A stretch of DNA of 37,270 nt from Parcubacteria group bacterium Greene1014_15 (GCA_007376725.1 VMGT01000005.1:1-37270); one strand, 5' to 3'. Counted from the stretch's first letter, positions 6,493 through 15,231 are shown. Numbers and translations: made by a program. Notes: generated by a model not told the origin, from the letters alone.

Positions 6493-6717
6493 TTACTTGT
6501 CCATAGTCCAAAATGGAAAAATCACTTGACGAATATTTCCATTTCTCTCGATGAGTAAACTTGCTCCTTTATTCGTTTCATCGAGAGTCCACCGGAGAAA
6601 CCGTAAGGCCTGGCGTATCAATTCAGCTCTGGTGGGCATAGCTGTAGCTTTTCGAAGTTCATCAATCTCTTTAACAGCTACCTCATCAAAATCAAACTGC
6701 AGTCTTTTCTTTTCCAT
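6493..6717 (-). CDS. Ribbon-helix-helix DNA-binding protein, 74 aa
   Basis: Start at ATG 6717 (MEKKRLQFDFDEVAV), with AAGGAG upstream; the track ORF runs 51 codons too far. The short basic beta strand (KRLQFDF) followed by AVKEIDELRKATAMPTRAELIRQALRFL is a classic MetJ/Arc-type RHH fold, which binds DNA as a dimer through the paired strands. The C-terminal tail (about residues 50-74) could bind a partner. It lies 19 nt behind a 48-aa membrane protein gene and is probably cotranscribed with it. Candidate roles are autoregulator or antitoxin-like repressor. The target is unknown. Confidence 0.75.
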   Translation of the reverse strand: MEKKRLQFDFDEVAVKEIDELRKATAMPTRAELIRQALRFLRWTLDETNKGASLLIERNGNIRQVIFPFWTMDK

Positions 6718-6736
6718 GCACGTAAGCTCCTTGCTT

Positions 6737-6883
6737 TTACCTTTGTGTACGGCGATTAACGCGAACTGGCACGAGCTGCGGAGCAGGAATGGTCGGCCAC
6801 AAAGTTTCGATACCGAGTACGACAACCAAACAAAGCAATCCTGATGTTGCCACGAAGCATACGATATCAATTGCCGACATCAT
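6737..6883 (-). CDS. Single-span membrane microprotein, 48 aa
   Basis: Too short for the ORF track. From ATG 6883 it reads MMSAIDIVCFVATSGLLCLV..., one transmembrane helix (about residues 6-26), then a Pro-rich segment ending in a basic tail (RVNRRTQR). AAGGA lies 8 nt upstream. The ORF stops 19 nt before the RHH gene, giving a compact two-gene unit. Small hydrophobic protein next to RHH regulator recalls toxin-antitoxin or membrane-regulator pairs, but no family is recognised. Confidence 0.55.
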   Translation of the reverse strand: MMSAIDIVCFVATSGLLCLVVVLGIETLWPTIPAPQLVPVRVNRRTQR

Positions 6884-6955
6884 ACGTTTGTTCCTTATCG
6901 CAATAATTGTGAGAACATCAAACCCTCTACAGGATAAACCGTTTTTACTATTTTG

Positions 6956-9433
6956 TCAATTCTTTTTTGCGAGTTCCTCGGGCAAGAGCGTTATTGTGGT
7001 CCCTGCCTGCGCCGTGCCTGCTATGATTTTCTTTGCAATCGCCTCTTCGATCGTTTGTTGCATTGCGCGGCGCATAGGGCGTGCGCCGAATTGGGGATCG
7101 TAGCCTTCGTGAACAAGCACCTCCACAAGCTCGTCGGTAATTTGAAGCGTGATGCCTTTTTTCTGTAATTTCCAATAGAGCTTATCGAGCATAATGCGCG
7201 CGATTTTTCGTAAAGATTCAATGCCGAGCGGCTCAAACAAAACAATATCGTCAAAACGGTTGAGCAGTTCCGGCCGGTATATGCGATCCTTAATGATCAT
7301 GTTGACCAATTGATCTTTGAGTTCACTCACTTTTTCTCCCCGCTTGCTTGCTTCCCAAATGAAACTGCTCCCTGCATTCGATGTCGCAATAAGAATCATG
7401 TTGCGCATGCCAACACGCTTGCCGTACATGTCTGAGAAAAATCCTTCGTCAAATATCTGAAGAAAAAGATTATGCACATCCGGCGTCGCTTTTTCAAATT
7501 CATCGAGAAGAAGCACACCGTAGGGGTTTTCACGAACAAGCGTTGCAAGCGTTCCTGCACGCTTGTTCGGCACGGAACCGATCAATCGCTCAAGAGAATC
7601 GTCACCACTGTACTCAGACATGTCAAGACGCAGAAGCTTGTCTTCATCGCCGAAATAGGTTGCCGCAAGAGCCTTTGCCGTCTCTGTTTTGCCAACTCCC
7701 GTTGGACCAAGAAAAAGAAACGAACCAACTGGTCGATCGAGATTACCGATTCCCGAACGTACGCGCCGGAGCGCATTCGCAACTGCGGCAACCGCAGTGT
7801 TCTGATCCACGACGCGCTTTTGCATAAGTTCTTCGAGATTTTCGAGCTTCTTTTTTTCTTCGGCGCCGATCGCGCCAACAGGAATGCCGGTCTTTACCGT
7901 AATAATATCGAGAACATGGTTTTTTCCAATGACAACGATTCCTTTCTGCTGCATTTCCGGAACAATTTCAAGAAGCAAATCAACAGCCTTGTCGGGCATC
8001 ACTCCATAGGGAAAATACTGATCTGCGCTTTCCGCAATAGTCTTGATCGCGGGATAGGTAAGTACGACATCGTTTCTCGCCTCAATATCATTAGCACGGT
8101 CTTCAAGGACGCGTAGGGTCGTTTCTAACTCGGCTTCCTCGACAAGCACCATATTAAAATGCTTCATGACATTGCCGTTATTTTCCAAATGTTGATGGAA
8201 CTCTTCCAAATTGCTCGTTGCGATAATCTGCGTGGCCGTCGAGCCAAGATAAAAGTCGAGCACCTCGATAATATCAACACCGATAGCAGCTCCGCTCTGC
8301 ATGCACGCCGGCAAATCTTCAATGAGAAGAATGACATTTCCCGCAGAAATCGCCTGCCGCATGATTGCCGTGAATTTCTTCTCAAATGATTGCTTGTCTG
8401 TCGTTCCAGAAATAAGTCCTTCAAAATCAAAAATGAAAACATTCTTTCGAGCAAGCGCCGGCAGCGCATGACCTCGGTCTATTTTTTTCGCAAGGCGTGC
8501 AACAACATCAATTTGTCCTACACCCGCCTCTCCCACGAGAAGTGCGTTTGCTGAACTTTCTTTCGCTAAGATAGCTTCAAGTTTCTCTTCGGATTCCTTA
8601 CCGAAAGGCGAGTCCTCATCAATATGCGCAAACACGGTTTCAGATGAAATCGGACGACTATACCGCTCTACTGAATATGTTTCCCCGTATGCAAACGCGT
8701 CTCCGAGACCGACATGCGCGAGCAGGTGTTCCCTGCTCCACCAGCGCTCGGCATTTTTCTGTCTTCGTATGAGGCGCTCCACCCACTGTGCAGTCGCACG
8801 GAAATCTTCTAGAGTCACTCCGTGCGAGAGCAAAAATGTCTCGAACTCCTTATCAATACGCACGAGCGCAGAAGCAAATTGCGATAGGGTTGCGATTTTC
8901 GGTCCGGGAGCTTGAGCGGCGACAAAATCGATCTTCGGATTCCTGTGTTCAATAAAAACTCCGATAGAAGCTATGTCGATTCCAGAACGGATAAGAATGC
9001 GTGCGCCATACGGTGACGCACAGAAACCAGTGACAAAATCTTCGTGACGGGTATAAAACAGTATCGCTGCAAGTTCAAACTGCGGCGGCACAACTTCGTC
9101 TTGGCCCAATTTCGTTGTCACGGTAGTTTTTTCAAGTCCGTAAAAATAGAGTGAATGATACATTGCGTCAAACATGAAAAAAAGGAGCCAGCATGAAAAC
9201 GATATGAATGCAACGCCGATAAACTGCTGCTCCAAGAGTGAAAGAATTGCAAGAAAAGGCTGTTGCGGAAAAAGAGAAATTACGTTCGACACTATGACAA
9301 AAAGAGCGGGGATAACGGTAAAAAACGCAAAAAGTTTTTTCAAAAAATGCCGGGCACGGTGAGAAATTGCGCGATCAAGGAGCAAGGCCGGGTAATAGAG
9401 AGATACGATTTGTTGTAATTCTTCCTGTAACAT
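6956..9433 (-). CDS. Membrane-anchored ClpA/ClpB-like double AAA+ ATPase
   Basis: 825 aa. Residues 36-58 and 70-90 are two transmembrane helices; 100-280 is a family-specific region with no canonical Clp N-domain. The first AAA+ domain (about 285-480) is degenerate: Walker A reads GEAGVGQID (301-309) where GKT/S is expected, and the arginine-finger position reads MKHFN instead of RRFQ. The second domain is intact: GPTGVGKTE (about 576), LLLDEFEKA, TSNAG, LNRFD and the GYDPQFGARPMRR sensor-2. Only D2 should hydrolyse ATP. The protein likely unfolds or remodels substrates at the inner face of the membrane. It follows a small membrane-protein gene by 9 nt and ftsQ before that, so a link to division or envelope quality control is plausible. 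No ClpP gene is in the window. Confidence 0.88.
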   Translation of the reverse strand: MLQEELQQIVSLYYPALLLDRAISHRARHFLKKLFAFFTVIPALFVIVSNVISLFPQQPFLAILSLLEQQFIGVAFISFSCWLLFFMFDAMYHSLYFYGLEKTTVTTKLGQDEVVPPQFELAAILFYTRHEDFVTGFCASPYGARILIRSGIDIASIGVFIEHRNPKIDFVAAQAPGPKIATLSQFASALVRIDKEFETFLLSHGVTLEDFRATAQWVERLIRRQKNAERWWSREHLLAHVGLGDAFAYGETYSVERYSRPISSETVFAHIDEDSPFGKESEEKLEAILAKESSANALLVGEAGVGQIDVVARLAKKIDRGHALPALARKNVFIFDFEGLISGTTDKQSFEKKFTAIMRQAISAGNVILLIEDLPACMQSGAAIGVDIIEVLDFYLGSTATQIIATSNLEEFHQHLENNGNVMKHFNMVLVEEAELETTLRVLEDRANDIEARNDVVLTYPAIKTIAESADQYFPYGVMPDKAVDLLLEIVPEMQQKGIVVIGKNHVLDIITVKTGIPVGAIGAEEKKKLENLEELMQKRVVDQNTAVAAVANALRRVRSGIGNLDRPVGSFLFLGPTGVGKTETAKALAATYFGDEDKLLRLDMSEYSGDDSLERLIGSVPNKRAGTLATLVRENPYGVLLLDEFEKATPDVHNLFLQIFDEGFFSDMYGKRVGMRNMILIATSNAGSSFIWEASKRGEKVSELKDQLVNMIIKDRIYRPELLNRFDDIVLFEPLGIESLRKIARIMLDKLYWKLQKKGITLQITDELVEVLVHEGYDPQFGARPMRRAMQQTIEEAIAKKIIAGTAQAGTTITLLPEELAKKN

Positions 9434-9442
9434 AACAAGCTC

Positions 9443-9838
9443 TTAAAAGAATATATAGGTGAATCCACGAATGAACAACGCAGCAACAAAAACCGGCAAA
9501 AAAACCCAAGCAACTAAAAGTGCCGTCCCAAGCAGCGCCACCACAAACAGACTCACGATACCCGCAATAATGAGCGCCCCCCGCAGAAGCACGCCAACAA
9601 TACGCATGATGATATTCACCGTCATTGACGCGATATAATCAGCGGGATGAAATCCGCGCGGCGACATTTCGCGCAATCGGTGAAAGGGAGAAAAAAAGGT
9701 ACGGAGCAATAAGGACAAAGAGAAAAAATGCACAATAAAACGAAAACCATTTTCCCACAACGAAAAAAAATCATGGAGTCCGCGCGAGTAATGCCAGACT
9801 GCATAGATAACCAAGAGTTGTGAGAGATCAAGGGGCAT
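9443..9838 (-). CDS. Membrane protein, 131 aa, partner of the Clp-like ATPase
   Basis: Three hydrophobic stretches: a short one near residue 10, one at about 33-48 (FIVHFFSLSLLLRTFF), and a long C-terminal one at 83-125 (GVLLRGALIIAGIVSLFVVALL and following), which may span twice. A conserved-looking loop, PFHRLREMSPRGFHPADY, lies on one side. It starts 9 nt after ftsQ and ends 9 nt before the Clp-like gene, so translation of the three is probably coupled. I infer that it anchors or regulates the AAA+ protein. No named family is recognised. Confidence 0.75.
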   Translation of the reverse strand: MPLDLSQLLVIYAVWHYSRGLHDFFSLWENGFRFIVHFFSLSLLLRTFFSPFHRLREMSPRGFHPADYIASMTVNIIMRIVGVLLRGALIIAGIVSLFVVALLGTALLVAWVFLPVFVAALFIRGFTYIFF

Positions 9839-9847
9839 AAAGCTTTT

Positions 9848-10669
9848 TTATTCTTTATAAAAAACCCTGTTATCAAAGCGAAGATCAATATATTTAAATT
9901 TTCGTGAACTTGAAGCGGTATCTTTGAAAATGGGGGTGAGCACTGATGCTAAGTTATTAAAAAGTTCCGGATACGAGTCATGCGCATTAAAAATAATCTT
10001 GCCGCCATTGTGAAAATATACTTCGTGTCCGGTCGGTCCAAGAACAACATCTTGCGGCTCAAGACCAAGATCCCGTAACGAGAGAATGAATCTTCCTAGA
10101 GCAATAAAACTTTCCGGATCAAGAAGCGCTCTCCCCACGGGATCCTCTGTTCCGACTACCCCGTAATATTTGATAAATGCTGTGCCGGAAAAATAGGGCG
10201 CCGATGCAAAAATAGTTCCCTGTTCATCCACAAAATAACAATCTGTAGCGGCAACCACTTGAACATTTCCACACCATGTCGCAAACGGCTTTCTGTCAAC
10301 AATGCGCACCATGAGCACATTATCGCTACCAAGAGCAACCGCAGCGCTTAAAACCCGATCAAACTCACGGACAACTGTATATTCGATCATTTCCTTGGGA
10401 TATACCAACACATTTTTTCGCGGAAAAATAAACAAAAATTTTGTGTCAAGAATACTTTCGACAAGCGCAACGACGTTAGCTGCGGGCACAACAGTATCGC
10501 CCGTGACGCGAACGCTCTCTATCGCAAGGCCTGGGGATCGCAAGATATATGAGATCCCTATTGCAATCACAACACTACCGAAAGCTATCGCGAACGAATA
10601 GAAAATAATTTTCTTTCTCTTATCCTGTTTACGCTTCGCTGAACGGACTGTCGTAGGTCTACGTAACAT
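9848..10669 (-). CDS. ftsQ: Cell division protein FtsQ/DivIB
   Basis: 273 aa with the FtsQ plan: a short basic cytoplasmic N-terminus (RRPTTVRSAKRKQDKRKK), one transmembrane helix at about 23-44, a POTRA domain (LAIESVRVTGDTVVPAANVVALVES...), then a beta domain ending in YIDLRFDNRVFYK, the signature end of FtsQ. It stabilises the FtsQLB divisome complex that couples septal peptidoglycan synthesis to division. Unusually it is not beside mur or ftsA/ftsZ genes here but heads a group with a membrane protein and a Clp-like ATPase. Confidence 0.85.
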   Translation of the reverse strand: MLRRPTTVRSAKRKQDKRKKIIFYSFAIAFGSVVIAIGISYILRSPGLAIESVRVTGDTVVPAANVVALVESILDTKFLFIFPRKNVLVYPKEMIEYTVVREFDRVLSAAVALGSDNVLMVRIVDRKPFATWCGNVQVVAATDCYFVDEQGTIFASAPYFSGTAFIKYYGVVGTEDPVGRALLDPESFIALGRFILSLRDLGLEPQDVVLGPTGHEVYFHNGGKIIFNAHDSYPELFNNLASVLTPIFKDTASSSRKFKYIDLRFDNRVFYKE

Positions 10670-10799
10670 TGTAGTAAAAAATAATCATACATACCAGAAA
10701 AAGAATGTACATTCAAAACACAAAAACTCTGCTTCATACTTTGCGGTCAGATAGTGGATAGGCTCGAAACCATAGTAAGAACCTCTTCATTCTACAATA

Positions 10800-12074
10800 T
10801 TATGAAGCAGGGCCTATAATCTTTTTCCCCATATATTTCTCCAGGGCTTCGGGAATGACGATAGAACCATCTTTCCGCTGATTATTTTCTACAATAGCGA
10901 TAAGAATGCGTGGCGTAGCTATTGCAGTGTTATTAAGCGAGTGAACGAAGCGCAGTTTCCCATCACGATCACGATAACGGATATTGAGACGTCGCGACTG
11001 AAAATCATGAAAATATGAAGAGGAGTGCGTTTCGCGATAGGTCTTTTCAGAGGGAATCCATGCCTCGATATCGTATTTCTTTACCTGTCCAAGACCAAGA
11101 TCACCGCCGCAATTAAGCACAACGTGATACGGAATATTGAGGCGTTGCATAATGCGCTCGGAGTTTGCTGTAAGTTCTTCGTGGTGTTCCACAGATTTCT
11201 CATGGCTTGCTTCACAAAGAATAATTTGTTCGAGTTTAAAAAATTCATGAACGCGCATGAGCCCGCGCGTATCTTTGCCATAACTTCCCGCCTCTCTTCG
11301 AAAACAAGGTGAGAACCCGAGAAACTTCACGGGCAGCATACCGTAGTCAAGCACGTCGTCCATATAATACGCCATCATCGCCACTTCAGCAGTTCCCGCA
11401 AGATAATCCCCGTCTTGGGTTTTATAGAGATCTTCTTCTCCTTGTGGCAAATATCCTGTTCCCAAAAACGCCTCGCGTTTAAGAAGCGACGGCGCAAAAA
11501 CAGGATGAAATCCAGGCCCTTCGACAAGCACATCGCGAACAAAGTTCCACACAGCGAAAGAGAGCAATGCCCCGTCATTTTTTAAAAAGTAGCCGCGAAA
11601 GCCTGCAGTTTTCGCGCCGCGCTCGAAATCCGCCATATCAAGATCGCGCATCAACTCTACATGATTCTTTGCAATAAAATTAAAATCAGGCTTCTCTCCC
11701 CATGCACGCACCTCTTGATTTCCCTTGTCATCAGCGCCATCAGGAACCGAGATATCAGGTATGTTCGGCACACGCAACATCAGCCGTTGCCACTGTTCCA
11801 TAACTTCCTTAAGCCTGCTTTCAATTCTTTGCAGTTCCTCTTTGAGACCGCGCATCTGCTCGATCATATTGTCCCGTTCGGTCGGATTTTTCGAGCGTGA
11901 AATGCGTTCCGTATATTCGTTCTGTTCCGAGCGCTTCGCTTCGACTTCCTGCAGTATTTCGCGACGTGTAACGTCCACAGCGAGCAATTCTTCGACGTCA
12001 AAATCAATATGTTTCTTTTTAACAGCAAGGACTATAAGATCTTTGTTCTCCCGAATAAATTTGATATCTAACAT
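10800..12074 (-). CDS. serS: Seryl-tRNA synthetase
   Basis: 424 aa, normal length, from ATG 12074 (MLDIKFIRENKD); the extra 19 residues in the track are upstream sequence. N-terminal long coiled-coil arm (about 30-100: EVEAKRSEQNEYTERI..., MIEQMRGLKEELQRIESRL) that grips the long variable arm of tRNA-Ser. Class II core: TAEVAMMAYY, FRREAGSYGKDTRGLMRVHEF (motif 2) and NNTAIATPRILIAIVENNQ (motif 3), with GSIVIPEALEKYMG at the end. It charges tRNA-Ser. It is convergent with nothing and sits between the GNAT gene terminator and ftsQ. Confidence 0.97.
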   Translation of the reverse strand: MLDIKFIRENKDLIVLAVKKKHIDFDVEELLAVDVTRREILQEVEAKRSEQNEYTERISRSKNPTERDNMIEQMRGLKEELQRIESRLKEVMEQWQRLMLRVPNIPDISVPDGADDKGNQEVRAWGEKPDFNFIAKNHVELMRDLDMADFERGAKTAGFRGYFLKNDGALLSFAVWNFVRDVLVEGPGFHPVFAPSLLKREAFLGTGYLPQGEEDLYKTQDGDYLAGTAEVAMMAYYMDDVLDYGMLPVKFLGFSPCFRREAGSYGKDTRGLMRVHEFFKLEQIILCEASHEKSVEHHEELTANSERIMQRLNIPYHVVLNCGGDLGLGQVKKYDIEAWIPSEKTYRETHSSSYFHDFQSRRLNIRYRDRDGKLRFVHSLNNTAIATPRILIAIVENNQRKDGSIVIPEALEKYMGKKIIGPAS

Positions 12075-12122
12075 ATGACCTATGGTAGCAAAACAATCAC
12101 AATTCGTGAAGCTGATAAAGAA

Positions 12123-12153
12123 AACAGACATCTGTCGAAAACAGATGTCTGTT
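12123..12153 (-). terminator. Hairpin terminator, AACAGACATCTGT stem
   Basis: A perfect 13-bp stem with a 5-nt loop, followed on the minus strand by TTCTTTAT. It ends the tandem GNAT transcript just upstream of serS. Confidence 0.75.
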
Positions 12154-12171
12154 GGTTTTCAGCGCAGTATA

Positions 12172-13227
12172 TTACTGTTGCGCCGTAAGATCATAGATCT
12201 CAAGCTTATTCAATGTAGCTGCGGTCAAATCCAAACGGAATGTTCTCCATGGTGGTACGACCACACGGTGCATGCCCATTGCTTCTACAAAAACCGCAGC
12301 ATTCACGGCAGAACGTGTCGTCTGCCTGATTCGTGTTTCAATACGCGAATAGTTGCGCTTCTCTGCAATCTCTCCAAGCCGCACAAACAGCGCTTTCCCA
12401 ACTCCCTTGCGAGGAAAGAACGTATGCAGGTCTTCAATCACCATGTATGGACATTGCTCCCACGATGAGTACGCTTGGTAGTAAATGGCAAACCCTACAG
12501 GAACTCCATTTCGTTCTGCAATAAGACATTCAAAAAAATTTCGATCAAACGCAAATTCAAGTTTTTCGACAACACGCTTGCGATTTACTTTATATCCAAG
12601 TCCCTGAAAATCAGCAGACTTTTGAATGTACGTCGAAATGTCGCGAAGATCACCACGCCCTGCTTGTCGAATGCGCACATTTCCTGTCGCTGCGCGAATC
12701 GTTGTCGGTACATCGAGACGATATGTCTTAAGCTCCGACGTGATATACATATCGAATTCTCGATAGAAAACACGAGATTCTTGGTGTGTTATGAGTGAGC
12801 GGGTTTCAATTCGCGGACAGCCTTCTTTCCAGGCTTCACTCACGGTTCCTCTCATCAAGGCCTTCTCAATAATACGACAGTCGCCAACATCATAGATACT
12901 CTTCGAGTACAGATCTTCAATCCATGGATACGCGGAATGCGACCAATCAGAGAATGCGGGATAATACAACGCAAATCCAACCGGCCCCTGTGTGGTATGT
13001 TCTGCGATACTACAACGAAACGGCGGGCGCTCTGAACCCAATTGCGATTGTAGACGTAGAACTGCGCCATCGGTTTTTATAAAACTGACAGCGGGCTGAT
13101 TTTCTTCCACACCCATATTGTTTTTCCACGCGATAACTCCAAACCGCATGGCACAACTTCGAATAAACCCCAAAATTGCTTCTGCATCGTTTGGTTGAGC
13201 AACCCTAATCTTTGGAACATACAACAT
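12172..13227 (-). CDS. Tandem GNAT-family acetyltransferase
   Basis: 351 aa made of two GNAT folds. The N-terminal one (about 6-170: KIRVAQPNDAEAILGFI ... VGFALYYPAFSDW) has lost the acetyl-CoA loop (SIYDVGDCRI where RxxGxG/A is expected). The C-terminal one (about 185-335: VRIRQAGRGDLRDISTYI ... VGFAIYYQAYSSW ... IEDLHTFFPRKGVGKALF) keeps it (RKGVGKA). Only the second domain should bind acetyl-CoA; the first may bind substrate or be structural. The second half of each domain repeats the pattern CPxIETR/YSRIETR, so an internal duplication is likely. The substrate is unknown, perhaps a polyamine or amino-acid amine. Confidence 0.85.
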   Translation of the reverse strand: MLYVPKIRVAQPNDAEAILGFIRSCAMRFGVIAWKNNMGVEENQPAVSFIKTDGAVLRLQSQLGSERPPFRCSIAEHTTQGPVGFALYYPAFSDWSHSAYPWIEDLYSKSIYDVGDCRIIEKALMRGTVSEAWKEGCPRIETRSLITHQESRVFYREFDMYITSELKTYRLDVPTTIRAATGNVRIRQAGRGDLRDISTYIQKSADFQGLGYKVNRKRVVEKLEFAFDRNFFECLIAERNGVPVGFAIYYQAYSSWEQCPYMVIEDLHTFFPRKGVGKALFVRLGEIAEKRNYSRIETRIRQTTRSAVNAAVFVEAMGMHRVVVPPWRTFRLDLTAATLNKLEIYDLTAQQ

Positions 13228-13330
13228 GCAATACTCCTTACGTATGGCGTATGAGGCTCACTAGAGAACCTTTCTTTGTGTGCAATCCACATACAATATA
13301 ATAATAAAATGGAAAAAATGTCAAACGGTA

Positions 13331-13469
13331 ATAAGGTGCAGGGGAATAAGGTGTCAGGAACCTTTTATCGTTAGGAACCTTTTATCGTTCCATAGTATCT
13401 TGATTCTTCTACTGGGTGGAAAAATAAGATGCATAAAAGGTTCCTGACACCTTTATCCTGCACCTTTAT
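13331..13469. repeat. Palindromic element C with 37-bp inverted ends and inner tandem repeat
   Basis: ATAAGGTGCAGG...GGTGTCAGGAACCTTTTAT (13331-13368) is inverted almost perfectly at 13433-13469. Inside the left half AGGAACCTTTTATCGTT is repeated twice in tandem (13356-13389). It fills most of the 320-bp divergent gap between the GNAT gene and dprA, which otherwise shows no gene. The end sequence AAGGTGTCAGGAACCTTTT resembles ends seen around IS200-type elements; no transposase is inside. Confidence 0.75.
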
Positions 13470-13550
13470 CCTGCCATCTGGGAATGTTGCACTTGTGGGT
13501 AGAATGTAGGCATACGAGCAGACAGAGAAATTTTTCTGTACAATGTGTGC

Positions 13551-14405
13551 ATGCATCAACCGATACATCTCGTCAGTAAAGAAAATTTTCCTCCGCTTTT
13601 GCAGGAGATCACTGATCCGCCAGAACAATTGTACATGCGGGGTGTATTTCCCGATCCACGTTCACACACATTCCTCACCGTTGTCGGATCAAGAAAATTT
13701 ACACCCTACGGCAAGCAGGCATGTGAAAAGCTCTTGAGCGGACTACGTGGATACCCGATCATCATCGTGAGCGGACTTGCGCTCGGCATGGATGCGATCG
13801 CACATCGCGCCGCTCTCGAGAGTGAGTTGCTCACGATCGCTGTTCCCGGCTCTGGACTCGATCCGAGTGTTCTATATCCATCGACTAATCGAGGGCTCGC
13901 AGAAACAATCCTACAAAAAGGCGGGGCGCTTCTTTCGGAGTTCCCGAATGTGTTTCATGCTACGCCGTATGCGTTTCCGCAGAGAAATAGAATCATGGCG
14001 GGACTTTCGCATGCCGTTCTCGTTATTGAGGCAGAAGAACGTTCTGGCACGCTCATTACCTCGCGACTTGCCACAGAATACAATCGGGATGTTTTCACTG
14101 TCCCCGGATCAATATTTTCGAGCACCAGTCGCGGCCCGCACATGCTTTTGCGTCTTGGCGCAACTCCTATCACCACAAGCGCCGAATTGCTACTCGCGCT
14201 CGGGTTTTCAGTACAAGAAAAGACAAGTGATGAAATTTATTCTCCCGAAGAAAACTCCATTCTTCAAATTCTTTCATTCCCAAAGACACGAGACGATTTG
14301 ATATGCGAGCTCGCCTTACCTGTACAGCAAGTCAACAGTATTCTCACCGTCATGGAACTCAAGGGCCTCGTCACAGAACAAGGCGGAATGTTGCGGAAAG
14401 TATGA
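13551..14405 (+). CDS. dprA: DNA-processing protein DprA (Smf)
   Basis: 284 aa from ATG 13551 (MHQPIHLVSKENF); an ATG two codons earlier is equally possible. Rossmann-like core with VVGSRKFTPYGKQAC, SGLALGMDAIAHRAAL, GSGLDPSVLYPSTNRGLAE, FPQRNRIMAGLSHAVLVIEA and SGTLITSRLA, then GSIFSSTSRGPHMLL. A C-terminal winged helix (about 225-284: EENSILQIL ... LKGLVTEQGGMLRKV) is present. The N-terminal SAM domain found in many DprA is absent. DprA loads RecA on incoming single-stranded DNA during natural transformation, and its conservation in CPR fits DNA uptake. Terminator follows at once. Confidence 0.95.
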   Translation: MHQPIHLVSKENFPPLLQEITDPPEQLYMRGVFPDPRSHTFLTVVGSRKFTPYGKQACEKLLSGLRGYPIIIVSGLALGMDAIAHRAALESELLTIAVPGSGLDPSVLYPSTNRGLAETILQKGGALLSEFPNVFHATPYAFPQRNRIMAGLSHAVLVIEAEERSGTLITSRLATEYNRDVFTVPGSIFSSTSRGPHMLLRLGATPITTSAELLLALGFSVQEKTSDEIYSPEENSILQILSFPKTRDDLICELALPVQQVNSILTVMELKGLVTEQGGMLRKV

Positions 14406-14411
14406 AGAAGG

Positions 14412-14448
14412 AAAAGGCAGCGAATGCATCATGCATTCGCTGCCTTTT
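14412..14448. terminator. Hairpin terminator, AAAAGGCAGCGAATGCAT stem
   Basis: Nearly uninterrupted 18-bp palindrome starting 7 nt past the dprA stop, with A and T runs at its ends; suitable as a bidirectional terminator between dprA and the convergent unknown gene. Confidence 0.8.
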
Positions 14449-14532
14449 GTGTCAGTTTACAACTTCAATTCCCTACTATGAATTACGAAACGCCAAAATC
14501 CCATTTGGTCCTTACCGATTTTTGTACAAAAT

Positions 14533-15231
14533 TTACTGCACCGGCACAGTGGCCAAGAAGTCGAGGACAAAATTGCGAGAGAACACCTGGCCGCTACCGC
14601 GCCACCTGAGCGGATGCTCGACGGAGCCCGCGTGCACAAGCCAGCCGCCGTCGAGCCAGTGCGCGATAACCGTCCGGAGCACACCGCCAGTATCGCGAAT
14701 ATAAAAGATGTTGATATAGCCGTTGTTAAGAAGAACGCCGGGTTGGCCATGCCCCTGTTCTCTCATAAGAGAGAACATTGTTGTCAGCGACATCTCAGCG
14801 GTCGCTTCACCACCGAGTTCAGCAATGATGGGACCGTCGACCGAAGGCTTCTGCAACTTCGCATATCGAAGCACTTGTTCGGCCATTGCGTTTTCGATCT
14901 TGCCGTTACCCTTGAGAAACCATTCGGTGAAATTGTCGCCAAGATACCTGATACTGACTTCAGCGTTCTCGCTCGTGTCACGAACGAATTCCTCACGAGC
15001 GACAAACGTGCAGGTTGTTGCCGGTACAATAACCGTCGAGATAAATTCCAAGATAGAATTCATAGCAAGTTGCCCGCCGCCTACCGTCATAAAACGATCG
15101 CGTGCATCCTTGCTCAGACCAACGAACCATTCGAAGTGACTCAGAGTCACGTGACCCTGCCGCATTTTCTGCAATAGGTCGATTTGCAAACCAGCCAATT
15201 TGACCGCATCTGCGTCGATGATAGTGCTCAT
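14533..15231 (-). CDS. Unknown protein, 232 aa
   Basis: Soluble protein without signal or membrane segments. N-terminal helices end in the segment LLQKMRQGHVTLSHFEWFVGLSKDARDRF, a pattern I recall from multi-copy hypothetical proteins of Parcubacteria (a short 'element of the type gx(I/V)TLxxLEWF' followed by domain-specific sequence). The C-terminal half is beta-rich with many aromatic and glycine residues (NNGYINIFYIRDTGGVLRTVIAHWLDGGWLVHAG). It is the only leftward gene in the dprA-relA block and is convergent with dprA. Function unknown. Confidence 0.75.
   Translation of the reverse strand: MSTIIDADAVKLAGLQIDLLQKMRQGHVTLSHFEWFVGLSKDARDRFMTVGGGQLAMNSILEFISTVIVPATTCTFVAREEFVRDTSENAEVSIRYLGDNFTEWFLKGNGKIENAMAEQVLRYAKLQKPSVDGPIIAELGGEATAEMSLTTMFSLMREQGHGQPGVLLNNGYINIFYIRDTGGVLRTVIAHWLDGGWLVHAGSVEHPLRWRGSGQVFSRNFVLDFLATVPVQ

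Noticed and set aside
7472-8116. 214-aa ORF antisense to the Clp-like gene
   Set aside because: Shadow of the ATPase gene without a ribosome site or recognisable domain.
10730-10810. Inverted repeat CTGCTTCAT / ATGAAGCAG at the end of serS
   Set aside because: Only 9 bp with a 60-nt loop and no U tract; not convincing as terminator or operator.
13371-13628. 85-aa leftward ORF upstream of dprA
   Set aside because: It consists mostly of the palindromic element C and has no start signal or family resemblance.
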